A DNA stretch of 64,000 nucleotides from Aphidius gifuensis (Eukaryota; Arthropoda; Insecta; Hymenoptera; Braconidae). The position numbers were made by a program, and so were the translations under genes. Numbering within the stretch: the stretch's first letter is position 1; each line of letters starts with the position of its first letter. The stretch lies in assembly GCF_014905175.1 (NCBI RefSeq), contig NC_057792.1, positions 19,350,963-19,414,962 of the forward strand. The letters are read 5' to 3'. Of the stretch, positions 26,886 through 40,600 are shown one piece after another. Under the pieces are notes generated by a model, which saw only the letters and a list, made by a program, of their open reading frames with translations, ran no database searches and was not told the DNA's origin.

Positions 26886-29869
26886 CACGTGACGTCATGG
26901 TTATGTCAATTAGATGTCACGTGCCAATGACAATACACACGCGTCATTTGTCAATTTTTATTTTCTGTATTTTTATTTTTATATATGCGCGTATTCACAT
27001 GTGTACACTCGTTGCTCAACTCAACTACTCACTACACATTTTACTGTACTATTGTTAATTTAATATAATAATAAATATGTTTGTTATTTTTTATTATATT
27101 GAAACCACTAATTTTGTGAAATTATATATGATACAGATATACTTTTTCTTTGTGCTCGAATTCATAGGGTTCATACGCGTATAAATTTCAATTTTCAAGA
27201 TTTGAATTTTATTTTTTTCTGTGCAAAGGATAATGTAAAATTGAAAAAAAAAATTAAAATAGTTTAAATTATATTTTAAAATTTTTTGGATTAATTTGGT
27301 AAGGTGTTTTTTTTAAATATTAAAAGTATAATTTTAGGAAATATTCATTTAGAAATATTTTTTTTAGGAATAATTACTTTTTGCCAAACGGAATTTCGGA
27401 AAAATATAAAATTGCAAAAAAATAAAAATAATTGAAATTAATTTTTAAAAGTTTTAAGATAATTATATTTAGGTGTTGTTGAAATACTAGATGCATAATT
27501 TTATGAAATTTTTTATTAGAAATATTTTTTTTTTATCAAATGACATCTTAGAAAAAAAAACCATAAATGAAAAAATTATAAAATTGAAAAAAAATTAAAA
27601 ATAATTGAAATTAAATTTTAAAACTTTCAGAATAATTATATTTTGTTGTTATTTAAATACTAGAAAAATAATTTTGTGAAATTTTCATTTAGAAATATTT
27701 TTTAACAAATATTACCTGCAGGAAAAAGTCGCGAGTTTCGTTTGCCGATCACGAAAAATGTAAAAATGCAAAAAAAATAAAAATAATTGAAATTAAAACT
27801 CAAAACTTTTAAGATTTTCAAGATTTTAGTATTTTTAAAATATTAGAAGCATAATATTATGAAATTTTCGTTTAAAAATATTTGATTTATAAAGATAAAT
27901 CTGAATTTAAATATAAAAATTAAAAATTATAATTTGATTATTTTTATTTAATTAAATATAGTTGTTTATATTTATTATTAACAATCTAAATATGTTTATT
28001 TAAAAAAAATTTTTATTTTGATAGATGAAATATATATTTAATTTTCAACTTTCTCAACACTTTTCAATTTGATAGCACAACAATGTCAGCTTGATTAGAA
28101 GTCACGTGCAACTTTAACAATGAATATTTTTCATTGGCACGTGTCATCATCATCATCGTCACCGTGTTCCAGTCATTTCAAATTTTTTTTTTTCTTTTCA
28201 TTCAGTGAACTTGCACACACATATTGGCCCCAACAAGCAAAAGTCACATTTTATTTTTCACTTTGCGGTTAATGCCACAGGGACCAAAGCCAATAAAAAA
28301 AATTCTCCACTCAAAAAAAAGCACAACAAAAAACCATCAATTGTAAATAAACTTACGATTAGAAAAATAATAAAAAAATTAATTAAAATCAGCAAAAATA
28401 TACATGAGTATATTTTCAAGATAATGATTTAATTGTTTTGGGGATAAAAATTCAAGTCACGTGACCGGAAAATATTTATACTTCCGTGTAAGAAAGAAAA
28501 TGCTTTTGACCATTGGTCAGTGAAAAGCTGTTACTTATAAACCATACAAACGGATATTCAACTTAAATCATTGTACTGGAAAATATTTATGTTTCCCAAG
28601 GTTTATTCTGTAAATTTAAGTGTTTCATTTACCAATCGCATGCATTTTCATTCAATTTATTTATTTGCTATTTATTTTCAACCCCTCACGATTCTTATGG
28701 ATTGATTTATTTATCAGTAAAAATTCAAATAAATTGTGCCAATTTAATTTTAAACAATCGAAACAATATATTCTTTATAATTTAAATTGTTTCTAATTTT
28801 TTTTTTTGTCTTGAATATAATATTTTTATTCACCTATCTAGTAAAAATATATAATTGAAAAAAAAAAAATACAAATAATTATTTGACTTATAATATGTAT
28901 TTTTTTATATATAAAAATTCATTTATTAATTTTCAATTTGACTATATTTTCTTTTCAATTTATAATCAATTAATTTGTAAATAAATTTCTAACGAAATAA
29001 AAATTTTAAATTAATAAAAGAAGAGAAAATTTAAAATAAATCAATTTTAATTATCTCTATCGTAAAATATTAGCGAGATGATTTGAAAAAAAAAAAATTA
29101 AAGGGCAAAGGGAGAAGTATAAATAAGAGCCATATAATCATGATGATCAAGGGGCAAACGTAAAATTTGTCCTGGCATATTGGCAATGACCAGTTCAAAC
29201 AAAGAAAATAAAAAAAAATAAATAAATAACACCGAGTAGCCTAAAATATATTTGAATACATCGAGGATGGTTTTATACTTATCATCGTCACAATCTCTTA
29301 TCAGATCATGAGCGGGGGTGACACAAGCGGGGGGTCCTGATCAAGAAAAATATGAGGATAAAGGGGCTGCGGAGGCTAAAGAGGTTACAAGGCTGCTCTG
29401 CACATTTAAAGCCATATGGCCGCATACTAGTCCAGCTGTTAAACAACTCACGTGCCTTATAATTTTTTTTTTTTAATTTTTCTTATTTTTTAATCTATAC
29501 TTACACTTATTTCATTAGTATTTTTATTTATTTTTAACATTTATATTTTCTGCTAAACATTCTTCTATATGATTCATAAATTTTATTTTTAAAAATGCAT
29601 TAAATATTTTGTTTTTTAAATGACAAAAAACATGTATACACAATTTTTTTATTATGATTTATTTTACATGAAATAAAAGCATCTTTATTTAATACAATTT
29701 TATGATTTTTTTTTTTGTTTATAACATATGTAGATCTCGGTTAATAAATATAAACAGTTGGTTCATCGATATAACGATTTAAAAAAAAAATATATATTTA
29801 ATGTACTGGCACGTGGCGTTTTAAAAATATAAATATTGAATTTTTAAAAATAATGATGATCAACACGTG
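26886..29869. promoter_or_regulatory. Cluster of eight CACGTG E-boxes, candidate enhancer
   Basis: The palindromic hexamer CACGTG occurs at 26886, 26918, 28103, 28138, 28458, 29449, 29810 and 29864. In DNA this A/T-rich fewer than one would be expected in 3 kb by a rough composition estimate; I noticed only about seven others in the rest of the window. A perfect cAMP-response palindrome, TGACGTCA (26890-26897), overlaps the first. CACGTG is the core site of bHLH factors such as Myc/Max, USF, Clock/Cycle and Met/Tai. No gene lies within the cluster; the nearest coding exon is Islet exon 1, 7.8 kb downstream. Regulatory function is inferred. Confidence 0.45.
27236..27885. repeat. Degenerate ~175-bp tandem array, about 4 units
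   Basis: Four successive units begin near 27238, 27408, 27583 and 27764. Each opens with an AAATTGAAA/AAATGCAAA-plus-poly-A start, followed by ATAATTGAAATTAA, a TTTTAAGAT/TTTCAGAAT block, AATACTAGA and GAAATTTTCATTTAGAAATATT. Spacings of roughly 170, 175 and 181 bp are near nucleosome repeat length. The units are well diverged, so the array is old. No coding potential. Confidence 0.7.
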
Positions 29870-32520
29870 TGATTTATTTATATTACTCTGGTTTTTATCA
29901 TACTTTTATAATATTTTTCCTCACGCTAATAAAAAAAAAGCGATAGATAAAAATAAATTTTTAATATAATGAAAATAAATATATAAAAAAGTCATGTACT
30001 TTTTTTGTTATTTATTATTGATTGAACGATTATATACTGGGATTTGCGTGTTGATGTTATACATTTATGTTGATTATTATTTGTATAAAATAATCATCCC
30101 TTGTTATGAATGTTCGTGCCCGCTGGTCATCCTTTCCCGCCCCTAACAATATTGCGCAGTGTTCTATACTGTGCGGTCAATTAGTCACTCTTGCACGCGA
30201 TATACACATTGACTTTAGTGTTCATGGGGCCAATTGCATATCGCACTATATGTCTATGTTATATATATTAATATATATAGGTATGTATGAATAGATAAAG
30301 CATCATCCAACGATTACTTCCACTATTGTCAACATTTTTATATTCAAATTACTCGACGCATCCGTGCGTTATTTATTTTCATTTTTTTTTTTTTCCTTCA
30401 TGCTTTTTAGAACACCCTATTATAATCATAACAATAATATGTTATCATTTTTTTAAGTCAAAATATATATATCAGATAAATAATAAACATACTGTACATG
30501 TCATGGTATTTTTTTTTATTTTTTGACTAATTAAATTATTTCATTATTTTATTTCATTTTGACAATGAAATAACACTCTACGAAAAAAAAATTATTTAAA
30601 CTTTTTTTTTTTCATTGTGTTTTGTATATAATTAAATATAATTTAGAAATTTTTAGTTGCTTATTATTGAATAAATAAAAATTTATAGGAAAAAAAAAAA
30701 TTCAAATCAAAGTTAATATTAAATTGAAATTGTATGAAAAAAAAAATTTCTTTTATTAAAATGCATTCTCATGAAGATGGGCTAACGAAAAAAAAAAAAA
30801 AAATTTTTTTCAGATGGTAGAGGTGTGGTTGCAAGTTTTTGAATTATACATCTTCTAAGTGGCTTCGGCGTTTTTGTAATGACAGGGCCATAAGATCTTG
30901 CAACTCAAATCAGCTACTGGATCTTTACGTTTTTTTTTTTTGGTTCAAAAAAAATTCAAATCATTTCTTATTTAACTGATGGGTCTTATCTATTTTATAT
31001 ATTTTTAACCTGGGTTACAATGACACGTCAAATTGTCTTTTTATTCAAAAAAATATATAATAAAAAAAAAAAAGAATGAGCTGTGTGAAATATATTTATA
31101 AAAAAAAATAAAAAATGATTTAATTAGAGAATTTTTTTTTTTTTTTTAATGATTGGGTAATGATGAAAATGGAAATGCCAGTTTGAATTTATAGAAATTA
31201 TTTAAATGTGGAAACATATATGAAGTCGCATTGAAATATTTAAAATTTATAATTTTCTTAAAATTGAATTATCGAAAAATTACAATTTGATATTTGATCA
31301 ATTATCAAAATATTATCCATAAATTTAGTAGAATAATTAATGCATAAAACTCCATTAAATATTATTAATTATTCATCCAAAAATTTAAATTATATTAATT
31401 CGGAAAAAAAATATATAAAAACCTTTTAAAAATACCTAAATTTTCTAAATTATTCATTAGTAATTTTCTAACTTGTTTTATTATTTAAAAAATTTTATTA
31501 TCTAGTAATAATTAGTATTAAAATTTATAAATTTAATGACGTTATTAATTTTTTTTTCGGGATAATATATATAATTTAAAATATTTAAATTTAAAAAATA
31601 TAAATTCATAATTTGACGGGTCTTTTTTGGAGTCCCATGATGATTTGGAGTAAATATAGACAATTTTTTACATCTGTAAATAATTTTTACGAATTTCTTG
31701 AAGAATTTATAGATGTACAAAATTTGGAATGCAGGTGTTCGCCTTGGCTCGTGGTTCAACGCGAAGAAAGACAGCTCAAAAGTCCAGATCAAAAAGATTC
31801 TACCGCTTCTTTTATTTAACAATTTTTTTTTTTTTTTTTTATATACATATAATACGAGTGACTTGCGCGGATGAACTTTATCGATCTTGGGCCTTTCCCG
31901 GGATAGCTCACACCCTTCTATTCAACTCCAAATCCATCAAAACTTTTCTTTATCAAAAAAAAAAAATTCAAAAATACTATCCTCATTCAATAATTTGATA
32001 AATTTAAAAATGTAAAAATCAAAAATTATTAATAAATTAAATATAAAAAAATTAAAAACAATTTAATCTCAATGTATAAAATAAAAAATGAATGAGTGAA
32101 CAAACAAGTTAACATGATGTTTAAGCATTCAAGTTGTCAATTTGTTAAAACCAACGAATCCGGTTTTATTTTTTAATATAATACAACAATTGAAACACAC
32201 TGAATATAATATTGTAAAAAAAAAGGGATAGAAATAAAAATACATAATAATAAAAAAGAGAGACAGAAAATTTTGAAATAATAAAAAAGAGTATATGCCA
32301 TTGCTTCAAAGAAAAAGAGAAGAAAATTTTAAATTTTTAGTGAGCAACAAAGACAAGGGGTTGTCGGAAAATATGAGTAAGAGAAAGAGAGATAAATTGA
32401 TAGAGATAGAGTGAGAGAGAGAGTGGGAGGGGGGTTGATGAGTAGAAGCTTTTAGCCTGGCTTGATGGTGCCGAGATAACGGCACAACCGAGTGCGCCGC
32501 CGCGTTCGTCACTATATAGA

Positions 32521-32600
32521 ATTATATATATGTGTTGAGATATATATCTATATATAGATATATAAAATATATATGTATATAGACGTATATCTAGACGTCA
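32521..32600. repeat. AT palindrome cluster
   Basis: Self-complementary run around AGATATATATCTATATATAG, followed by TAGACGTATATCTAGACGTC. Could form cruciforms; no specific function claimed. Confidence 0.6.
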
Positions 32601-32840
32601 TGAAATGTTCGACTCATATATACTTATTTTATATAATATTATACACTGAGCCAAAAAAGAAAATATAAAAAAAAAAATTGAACCTCTTGGAGTAGTATCA
32701 TTAGAATATTTTGTATATATTTTTTATTTATATGTATATACTATTTCGTATAAATTTACAATTACATATGAGTATATTATTGAATAATTTTTTTAAGGAA
32801 AGAGTTGCGTATATAGGGTTCGATTATAAAATATTAATTT

Positions 32841-33157
32841 TTAAATTTGAAGATATTGTAAGAGTCACAGTTACGAAAATAATAATCAGTGAACATATTG
32901 AAAGGCTAATTGAAACAAAAGAATAATGACGAGTGTACTGACAATATATCAATAGCTTTAATTACGCGCAAAGATTTTAACAAGACTAGTAAGTCCGTCT
33001 CAAATCTGTAACCGACAGGAGAACATAAAAATTTAATTATATAATATTACACATATAGATTCATTGATATTTTTGAACGTAACGAATGTTTATATCATTG
33101 ACAATTTTTAATATTATCGTTGAAGCACAGTAGTATTGCGTATAGGAAAATTTCGAG
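32841..33157 (+). repeat. Diverged partial copy of the long inverted-repeat unit
   Basis: Two blocks here resemble the adjacent arm. TTTGAAGATATTGTAAGAGTC (32847 on) matches the arm near 33313, and TTGACAATTTTTAATATTATCG (33098 on) matches the arm near 33362. They are separated by about 200 bp of extra sequence. It looks like an older, broken tandem copy lying immediately outside the left arm. Confidence 0.65.
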
Positions 33158-33893
33158 ACTGACTTGATTAAATTTATAGCATTTTACATGATATTTTTTC
33201 AATGAAAATCCATATATAATTTAATAATATTTAAATGAAAATGAAACTTTTTTTGATGAAACATTTTTTCATAAAGTATTATAAAATAATAATTGCAATT
33301 ATATTGATGTTCAAATTTGAGGATATAATAAGACTCACAGTTTACGAAAATAATTAATGTTGACAATTTTTAATATTGTCGTTGATGCACAGTGATATTA
33401 GATAGGTGGATATTTAAAATTTTAAATATTTCAGAGTGACAGGGTTTTTTTTCAAATTACAGTTTTTATAAAAATTCAGGTTTTTAAGATACTGATAAGA
33501 AATAATACAAGCCAATTTAACCACGTTGCTTTGAAGATACAATTTTTAAAAATGATTTGAACAACAAGTACTTCAAGTATTAACCAACACTAATAATTCA
33601 GGCTCGTACGTAAATAAGGGTGCTTCAAATTGGATAAGTTTAAATTTTTATTTTTCATTAATTTTTTCTTTTTTTTTTCTTTACTAATTGATTGATATTT
33701 TTTTTAATCCACCCAGTAATTTATCATGACCAATTTTCTACTATCAATTTTTTTTACTAAAAAAAAAATCATACTGTAATAACACCCTTATATTTTTCAT
33801 CAATTTCCATGCATCCAAACTTTGTTGATTAAATTTGAAAAACCAAAAGAAAAAATGAGTATTTTTAATAATTTGGTTTTATTTGTTTCGAAT
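33158..33893 (+). repeat. Long inverted repeat, left arm (~735 bp)
   Basis: Reverse complement of 43777-44511. The arm runs from ACTGACTTGATTAAATTTAT to about GGTTTTATTTGTTTCGAAT. In the ~400 bp I aligned by eye there are about ten differences, so the arms are roughly 97% alike there. It contains a perfect palindrome, ATATTTAAAATTTTAAATAT. No ORF or transposase motif seen. Confidence 0.9.
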
Positions 33894-36199
33894 ATATATT
33901 GGAATTTTTAGGTTTCAGGTAAAAAAAAATAAATAAAATCTCAAGTTCTTGCAAAGAAACTAAGTGTTTAATTTTGGGTTTATCATTTTCGTTTGTTCAG
34001 GTAAATTTTACATGTCTATAATATACCTGGAGGCACATTCTTTCCAAGTATCATTGTTACACGTTGACACGTATTTTTTTTTTTATTTATTTTTTTCCAA
34101 AAGAAAATTGTAAAAAAAAAAAAGATAAGAAACAACAGCCTCGTAAAAATTAATTTTTTATTTATTCTCTCAGTGCATTTCAAATTCAATTCAAGGTCAG
34201 ATGATAATTATCTACCTTGAGATATATTTACCATAGGAAATATAAATTTAAAATTATTTTAATAAATCATTTCTCATGCCAAAAATATAATAAAAAATTT
34301 CAGCTTCAAGTACATTTAAATTTTAATCATAGTTTATATTTATGTCTCAACTTTTTCATATACAACCTCGTTCCAATTTTCTAATCAAAAATAAATTATC
34401 CCAACTGATTTTTCGTTTTTTCAATTTACAAAAACTAAATGAACTATCACAATTTGACACACAAAAAAAAAAAAAAAATAACAATTATACGCACGTAAAA
34501 TTTGTTAAACAAATAAAAAAAAAAAAAAAAAAAAAACCGTTATCTATTATTGTGAACAATAAAAGATCTTGGAAAAAAAAGAAAACAAGAAATAAAAATG
34601 AAAAATAAATAAAGAAATAACGTTGGGGTTCTTTGGTGTTTGTAGGGAAAGTGGAGCGAATTTTGTCAAGATAAAACATATAAGAAAAATTTTAAGGTGA
34701 AACCTTCAAGGAGGATTAAGTCTGTGGATTTTTATTTTTCTTTTTCTAACGTAGATCTGGCGCCTGTAGTAGATCCTCATCGACCTTCGTCCTTTGCTTG
34801 TTGTGTTATGTTGTCTCGACTCTGTTACTGACAATGCACATACAGAAGCTCCACCATGTCACCATCTTCCCTTTATTTTCTCAACACCCCCCAAAGTCTT
34901 TTAGCCGCTTAAACGTATACCAAGACAATATATAAGGTCGATGTTTAAATTTTTTGCAACACTAACAAATAATACTGTCGCTTGTTTTTTTTTTTTTTTC
35001 TTTTTCCAACTATATTCTACAGAAATTATTATTCATTGATAATTTCTTAGAGTTTTTTTTCGAAAATGTCTCACCAACTGTGTGACGAAAGAAAAAATAA
35101 TTGAATGACTTGAAATTATGTTTAAAAATTTAAGCTGTTGTCATGAATTTTCTCCGAAAAATTTATCGAAATTTTGCTACAGTTAGGAATTTTTTTTAAC
35201 CAATACTTTTTATCGAAAAAAAAAATTATTTATTTCAATTTTTCATCAAGTAATTATAGCTTTTATATAATTTTCATTTTTTTTTTTATTACGTGTCATT
35301 CAAGTATATATTTAAATATGAAAAACTTCCTGGCTTTTTTTCAAGTATCAAAATCCGGGGGTACTTCATATGAGCATCTGGGTGCTCTCTTGATATCTTT
35401 GTCGGCGTCTGTAATTTTTTTTCCATCCGATTTTTCATCCTCTTAATACCAAAAAAAATCTTTCACATGAATTTTTATATATACTGTCACTTATGTTCCA
35501 ATTTTTATATATTTTTTTTCTATTACAATGTAGATCAATGTATATATCGGCTAAATAATACTTCATTGAACTCAAAGTTCTCTCTCAAAAAAAAAAAGCT
35601 GTTGACAAGGCGTGTGTGTGTTTCTTTTTTTTTTCTGAAGGATGTATAATTTCTGATGCGTAAAGTGTCTTCATGTGATGCAAAAGGTGTAAAAAATATA
35701 AAAAAGCAAAGCTGAAAAAGAGCATTCAAAAATTTTGCCACGCTCGGTTTGGCTTCAGAATAAAAAACTAAACTCCCTTTTTTTTTTTGGGCTACCGAAT
35801 TTCTTTGCTGTATTCACAAAAGTGCGTGTGCATTCTCGCGGTGAGTAGATCCTGGATTAAAATGTCATTCAACTTCATACATTATATATATAAATACCAA
35901 GCAAATTTTCCTAATCTTTTTATATTCAAAAAAACCAAAAACAACCCTCAAATTTTACCATTAAATCATTCAAAAATTCCTCTATCAATTTATCCAAAAA
36001 TTATTACAATTATTTATATCAAATTTTCAAAACCCCTATATTTATTCAATTTGAAAATAAAAAAATAATAAATATTCCATCGAACTGTAGATTAAAGAGA
36101 CGTATCTTTTATATGCGGCAATTGAGAAAAGAATAAAAAAAAACTGATCGCATTACAAAGAAAGCAAGATAAAAATTCAAAAAAAAAAAAGGGTTGAAA

Positions 36200-36740
36200 A
36201 AGTAAAAAATGAAAGAACGAGTTGCGTTTAAATTCATATACAGTAGTTGAGAAAGAGCATTGGATCCGAGGATGAGGATGAGGATGATGATATGTAGTGG
36301 TGGGAATCGATTAGGGTGTCGGCCATTTTGTTGGCGTATCTGCTGTCGGATCCAATGGGAATCCGCGAAGGCGTGGAGGCAGAGCACAACGACATAGATT
36401 ACTACCGTTGGCAGCAGAGCAACTGTGCGTGTTGTATTTTAAGGGGTATAAATATATATATATATGTATTTTAAGAGGGAGAGAGAGAGACAAACAAAGA
36501 GAGAAATAAAAAAAAGAGTGAGAAATTCAAGCGGTGTGAGTTAGGCCTGGTCGACAGGCGGTCAGGGGGTGGTGTGGGGTGAATATGGGTAAAGCCACGA
36601 GTTGAGGCGAGGCTAGACCAGAAGAGGAGGGGAACTAGCTTGCCGGTTTTGAAACGCGGGGAAAATATACAAGTCAAAGAACAAGTCAGTGCCTCACTGG
36701 GCCCCGCGCCGTCAACATCGTCGGGGTTTGATACACGTTA
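36200..36740. promoter_or_regulatory. GC-richer island about 1 kb upstream of Islet exon 1
   Basis: The longest stretch of balanced composition near the Islet start. It includes GGTGTCGGCCATTTTGTTGG (36316-36335), repeated purine runs and several CpG-containing blocks. It is a plausible promoter or 5' UTR exon of Islet, but I cannot pick a transcription start. A second CGGCCATTTTG lies at 37018-37028. Confidence 0.35.
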
Positions 36741-37625
36741 TATATACAAAACCCACGTTATTCAAAATATTTATTTTTTTTTTTTTTTTATTTTTATTTT
36801 TTATTTTATTTATTTTTTATATACCAAGAAAATAAATAAATAAATAAAATTATTTAATAAACATTGATAATTGTCAACTAGTCCAGAATTTTTTTTTTTT
36901 TTTTCGAATAATTAATAATAATTATTTAAAAAATCAGTGTGAATATAAAGAAATTGTTTTTTTTGATAAATCAAATTTGAAATAATTTGCCGCCACTGTC
37001 AGGACCCGGGGGAACATCGGCCATTTTGAAACAACTTGAACACACCTTGATGGATTAATAAAATTCGCCAATATTTATTTTATTTATTTTTAAAATTTGT
37101 GAAAGATAAAAAAGTGAATAATTTATTTTGTGATTAATATATGAAATTTATTTATTTTTTTTTAAATGGGTGAACTTGCAGTGGTTGTGATTGAACATAA
37201 ACATTTTTTACCTTGATAATGGGATTACGACGATGTATAATTGAGTGTTGACAAAAAATTTTTTTTAAATAATGATATTGAAGTTAATATTGTTTGTTAA
37301 TTTAACGATACGATAACGAAAGGACAACACGAGGTTATCCTCGTGATAAATAAAATTAATTATAATTATACTTGAAATTAAAAAAGGTGTATTAACATAA
37401 TTGTACGGTGTAATTAATGTGATAAAAATAAAAATAATATGAACAATGTTCAATATAACACAATGTGTTTGTGATGGTGATAATAATAATTGATAATTTA
37501 ATTGAAAAAAAAAAAAAGAGAAAAAACTTGTGAAAAAAATATAAATAATATATTTAAAATTAATTTTAAAGTGAGGCCCAAATTATTGGGCGTCGGAAGT
37601 TGCAAAAATTGGGGGCTCAAGCGTG

Positions 37626-40600
37626 ATGCAGCGAACGGGTCCAATCGGAGGACCCGGACATCTTGGACTTCAGGGGCCACCACGAAGTCTCAAGATATCA
37701 CCTGTCAAGATACAGGATGATTCTGGTGATCCAATATCACAAAGTATGTCTTTTTTTTTATTTTTTTTTTATTTTATTAATTATGTAAACAAACTTTCTC
37801 AAAAAAAAAAAAAACAGTCAAAACTTTCTAATTTTATACAAGACTTTATTTTTTACAAATAATATTTCGTTCAATTTATTAAAAAATAATTAAATACTCC
37901 ACTAAACTATATATCGTCTATTTATAAAAAAATAAAAATTTACAAATTGTTCAATATAATTGAAAGAAAATAAAAATCGATTGAAAAAAAAAATAATTGA
38001 CTGGATATAAATATATGAAACATTGAAAATCAAGTATTTTCAATTTTATTTTTTTTCTATATTTATAATTTATTTATTATAAGCGACAGATTGTCGATAT
38101 AGTTTATATATTGATGCTATAAACTTTACACAATATTATCAGCTAAATCCATATTAAATTTATAAAACGGACTGTCCAGTTCTATTAGTGTGTATACTAA
38201 TTTATCAAATATGCATTATGCACTACTCGCGTATCCGGCAATATCAACAATCAACTGTCATTCATAAAATAATTCACATATAATAATTACTATTAATAGT
38301 AATAGTAATAATAAAATATTTTAATTGTTAAGAGGGTTGTAGACTGTTAACTTCACTCAACTACTTTTATTTTAAATAATTCAAAATTAGTTAAATAATA
38401 AAATATATTTTAAATTACATTCGAGAATTAATAATTAACTTTTTTATAAAAATTTAATTTTATTTACTATTTTTATAATTTTTTTTCTATTTTAACATCC
38501 TCTATCTATTTTTTGAAAATATATTTTTTTTTTTGTTGATAAACTGCCTGACCATATTATCCTTTTTTAAAATTTTTATTTTTACACTTGTAGTTTGATT
38601 AAAAACATTATTTTTAAATCAAGTTAAATATTTATAGTTTTTACAAAAATATCATTTTTTTTATGTCTATATATATATATTTTAGTATAAAAAATACAAA
38701 TTTATACTCCAAAAAAAAAAAAAGAACAATTTAAATTTAAATGGAAAATAAAAAATAAAGCTGTTTAAACTACTGTAAAAAAAAAAAGGAGTAAGCACAA
38801 TAAACAATATATAAACTAATCACAAAATCTATAAATATATATTTCACATTTATAACTGATATATTTTCTATTATTAACTGTTAAAAATAATTGATCAACT
38901 AATATATAATTCTTCATAAAAGAAAATACTAAAAAAAAATATTAAATTCAATTACACTCATTACAAAAATAATTCATTATCAAAAAATAACCATATTAAA
39001 AACGCCATAAAATAGAAAAATACAAGAAAATAGAAGAAAATAAAAAAAATATGACATTAATGTGTCTCATGGGTGATTTAGATTTCATCGTCTTAATAAC
39101 TTGGTCAATTCCCAGTGGTGTTGTATATTCGAAATCATTAACCGATTACAGTGCAGATGTTCTCTTTTCATATATTATTATTACATGAGCTTTTTTTTAT
39201 TGTCATTATATTGTATTTACTTCATACACCTACACAAAAATAAATACATATACAAACACAAATACATTCATTATCAAACCCCCCAAACCTTTTTTTTTTT
39301 TTTTTTGCATTTTATTTTGCTTCAGGGGGGATGATACGAAAAGTCTTAAATTTCGTATACACACACATGTCAATATTCGCAGCTTATGTGAGCTTTTAAT
39401 ATATATGTGTGTGTGTACGCATGCCGTCGGCAATGGTATGTCAAAATAAAAATAGAGGGGGGCAAAAAAAAAAAAGGTCACTCGTGCGGGACACCAGGGG
39501 GTGCACAAAATACGATTGAATTATCATGAGTGTTTGCGGACCGGTGGCTTGCAATTGAATTAAGCCTATATAACAAATTTATTTATTTATTTTATTTATT
39601 AAGTGTACTTTTCTTTTAACAATATGAATTGACTACTTTAACCATTTTTTTGGAGCATTTTTCTTTCAACTTCTTAATGAAAATTTCAATGAACAAAAGT
39701 TTGTATTTATTTTAATTTTTTTTTGTAACACAAGTGATGTTTTACTGAAAAAAAAAATTAAAAGATATTAAAATTTAATCTAGAAAAATAAAGAAAAAAA
39801 ACAACATTTATATTTCAATAAAAATTTAAGATTCCTTATCGCATTGACGAATGAAATATATTTTTTTTAATATAGTAAAAACATTAATAGTCGGTGGTAA
39901 TTATTGGCAAAAAATATCGAATAATTAATGCTAATAAATCTCGGAATATCTTGATGATAATGAGGCACTCGAATATTCATGTATCCCATCGGAGAACTTG
40001 ATTGAAAAAAAAAAAAAAAAAAAACCAAATAGTGTTGAAATAATTTTTAAGACTTAATTTTTTTTTTTTTTTTTTTTTTTAGCATGATATTTATCATTGG
40101 ATTTTGTCGCGACAAGTTTATGTTATCAAAGATGTATCAGTGGGTATATATCTAAGATGAGATGGAAAAATATATTTTTATTTTTTACTTGAAGAAAATA
40201 GGAAACAGGAAAACCGGACACTAATGATGAAAAGATTAGAGGACTAGACACGATATAAAATCCGGGGGGTTTTTCTTGTTCAACGTAAAATATTTGAAAT
40301 ACTGTAAAATGGTAAATAAACTCTGGCGCCATCAGTTTTTAGAAAACATACTCCTTTTTTTTATTTATTCGTTATCTTTTTTTTTTTTTTTTTATATATT
40401 TTCTTGGTCCATGTCGACGTGTCATGATGTGCCTCCGGGATTTTTATTTTCTTATTTACAATCAGTTATACAAAAAGGTATAATACATAAAAATAAAAAA
40501 AAAATATAAAAAAAAGTGAGAGGGCCATTTTATTATCTGCAATAAAAAAATAAAATTCAAAAAAAAAAAAAAAAAAAATTAAATCATCTGCCTTCTGGAT

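Larger units (their letters stand above)
16272..37625. other. 21-kb gene desert between SCAPER and Islet
   Basis: No ORF here shows protein-like composition plus credible splice sites; the longest are chance openings in A/T-rich DNA. It begins with the SCAPER 3' UTR, whose end I cannot fix. Stretches of mixed composition stand out from the A/T background near 18660-19030, 19850-19925, 20880-20930, 21180-21380, 22340-22520, 23920-24060, 26880-26945, 29300-29455, 30100-30260, 34740-34910 and 36200-36740. A desert upstream of a LIM-homeodomain gene usually holds its enhancers; that is inference. Specific repeats and motif clusters are listed separately. Confidence 0.6.

Noticed and set aside
32818..32832. 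GGGTTCGATTATAAA, resembling a tRNA T-loop box
   Set aside because: No matching acceptor stem or A box at the right distance; I could not fold a cloverleaf.
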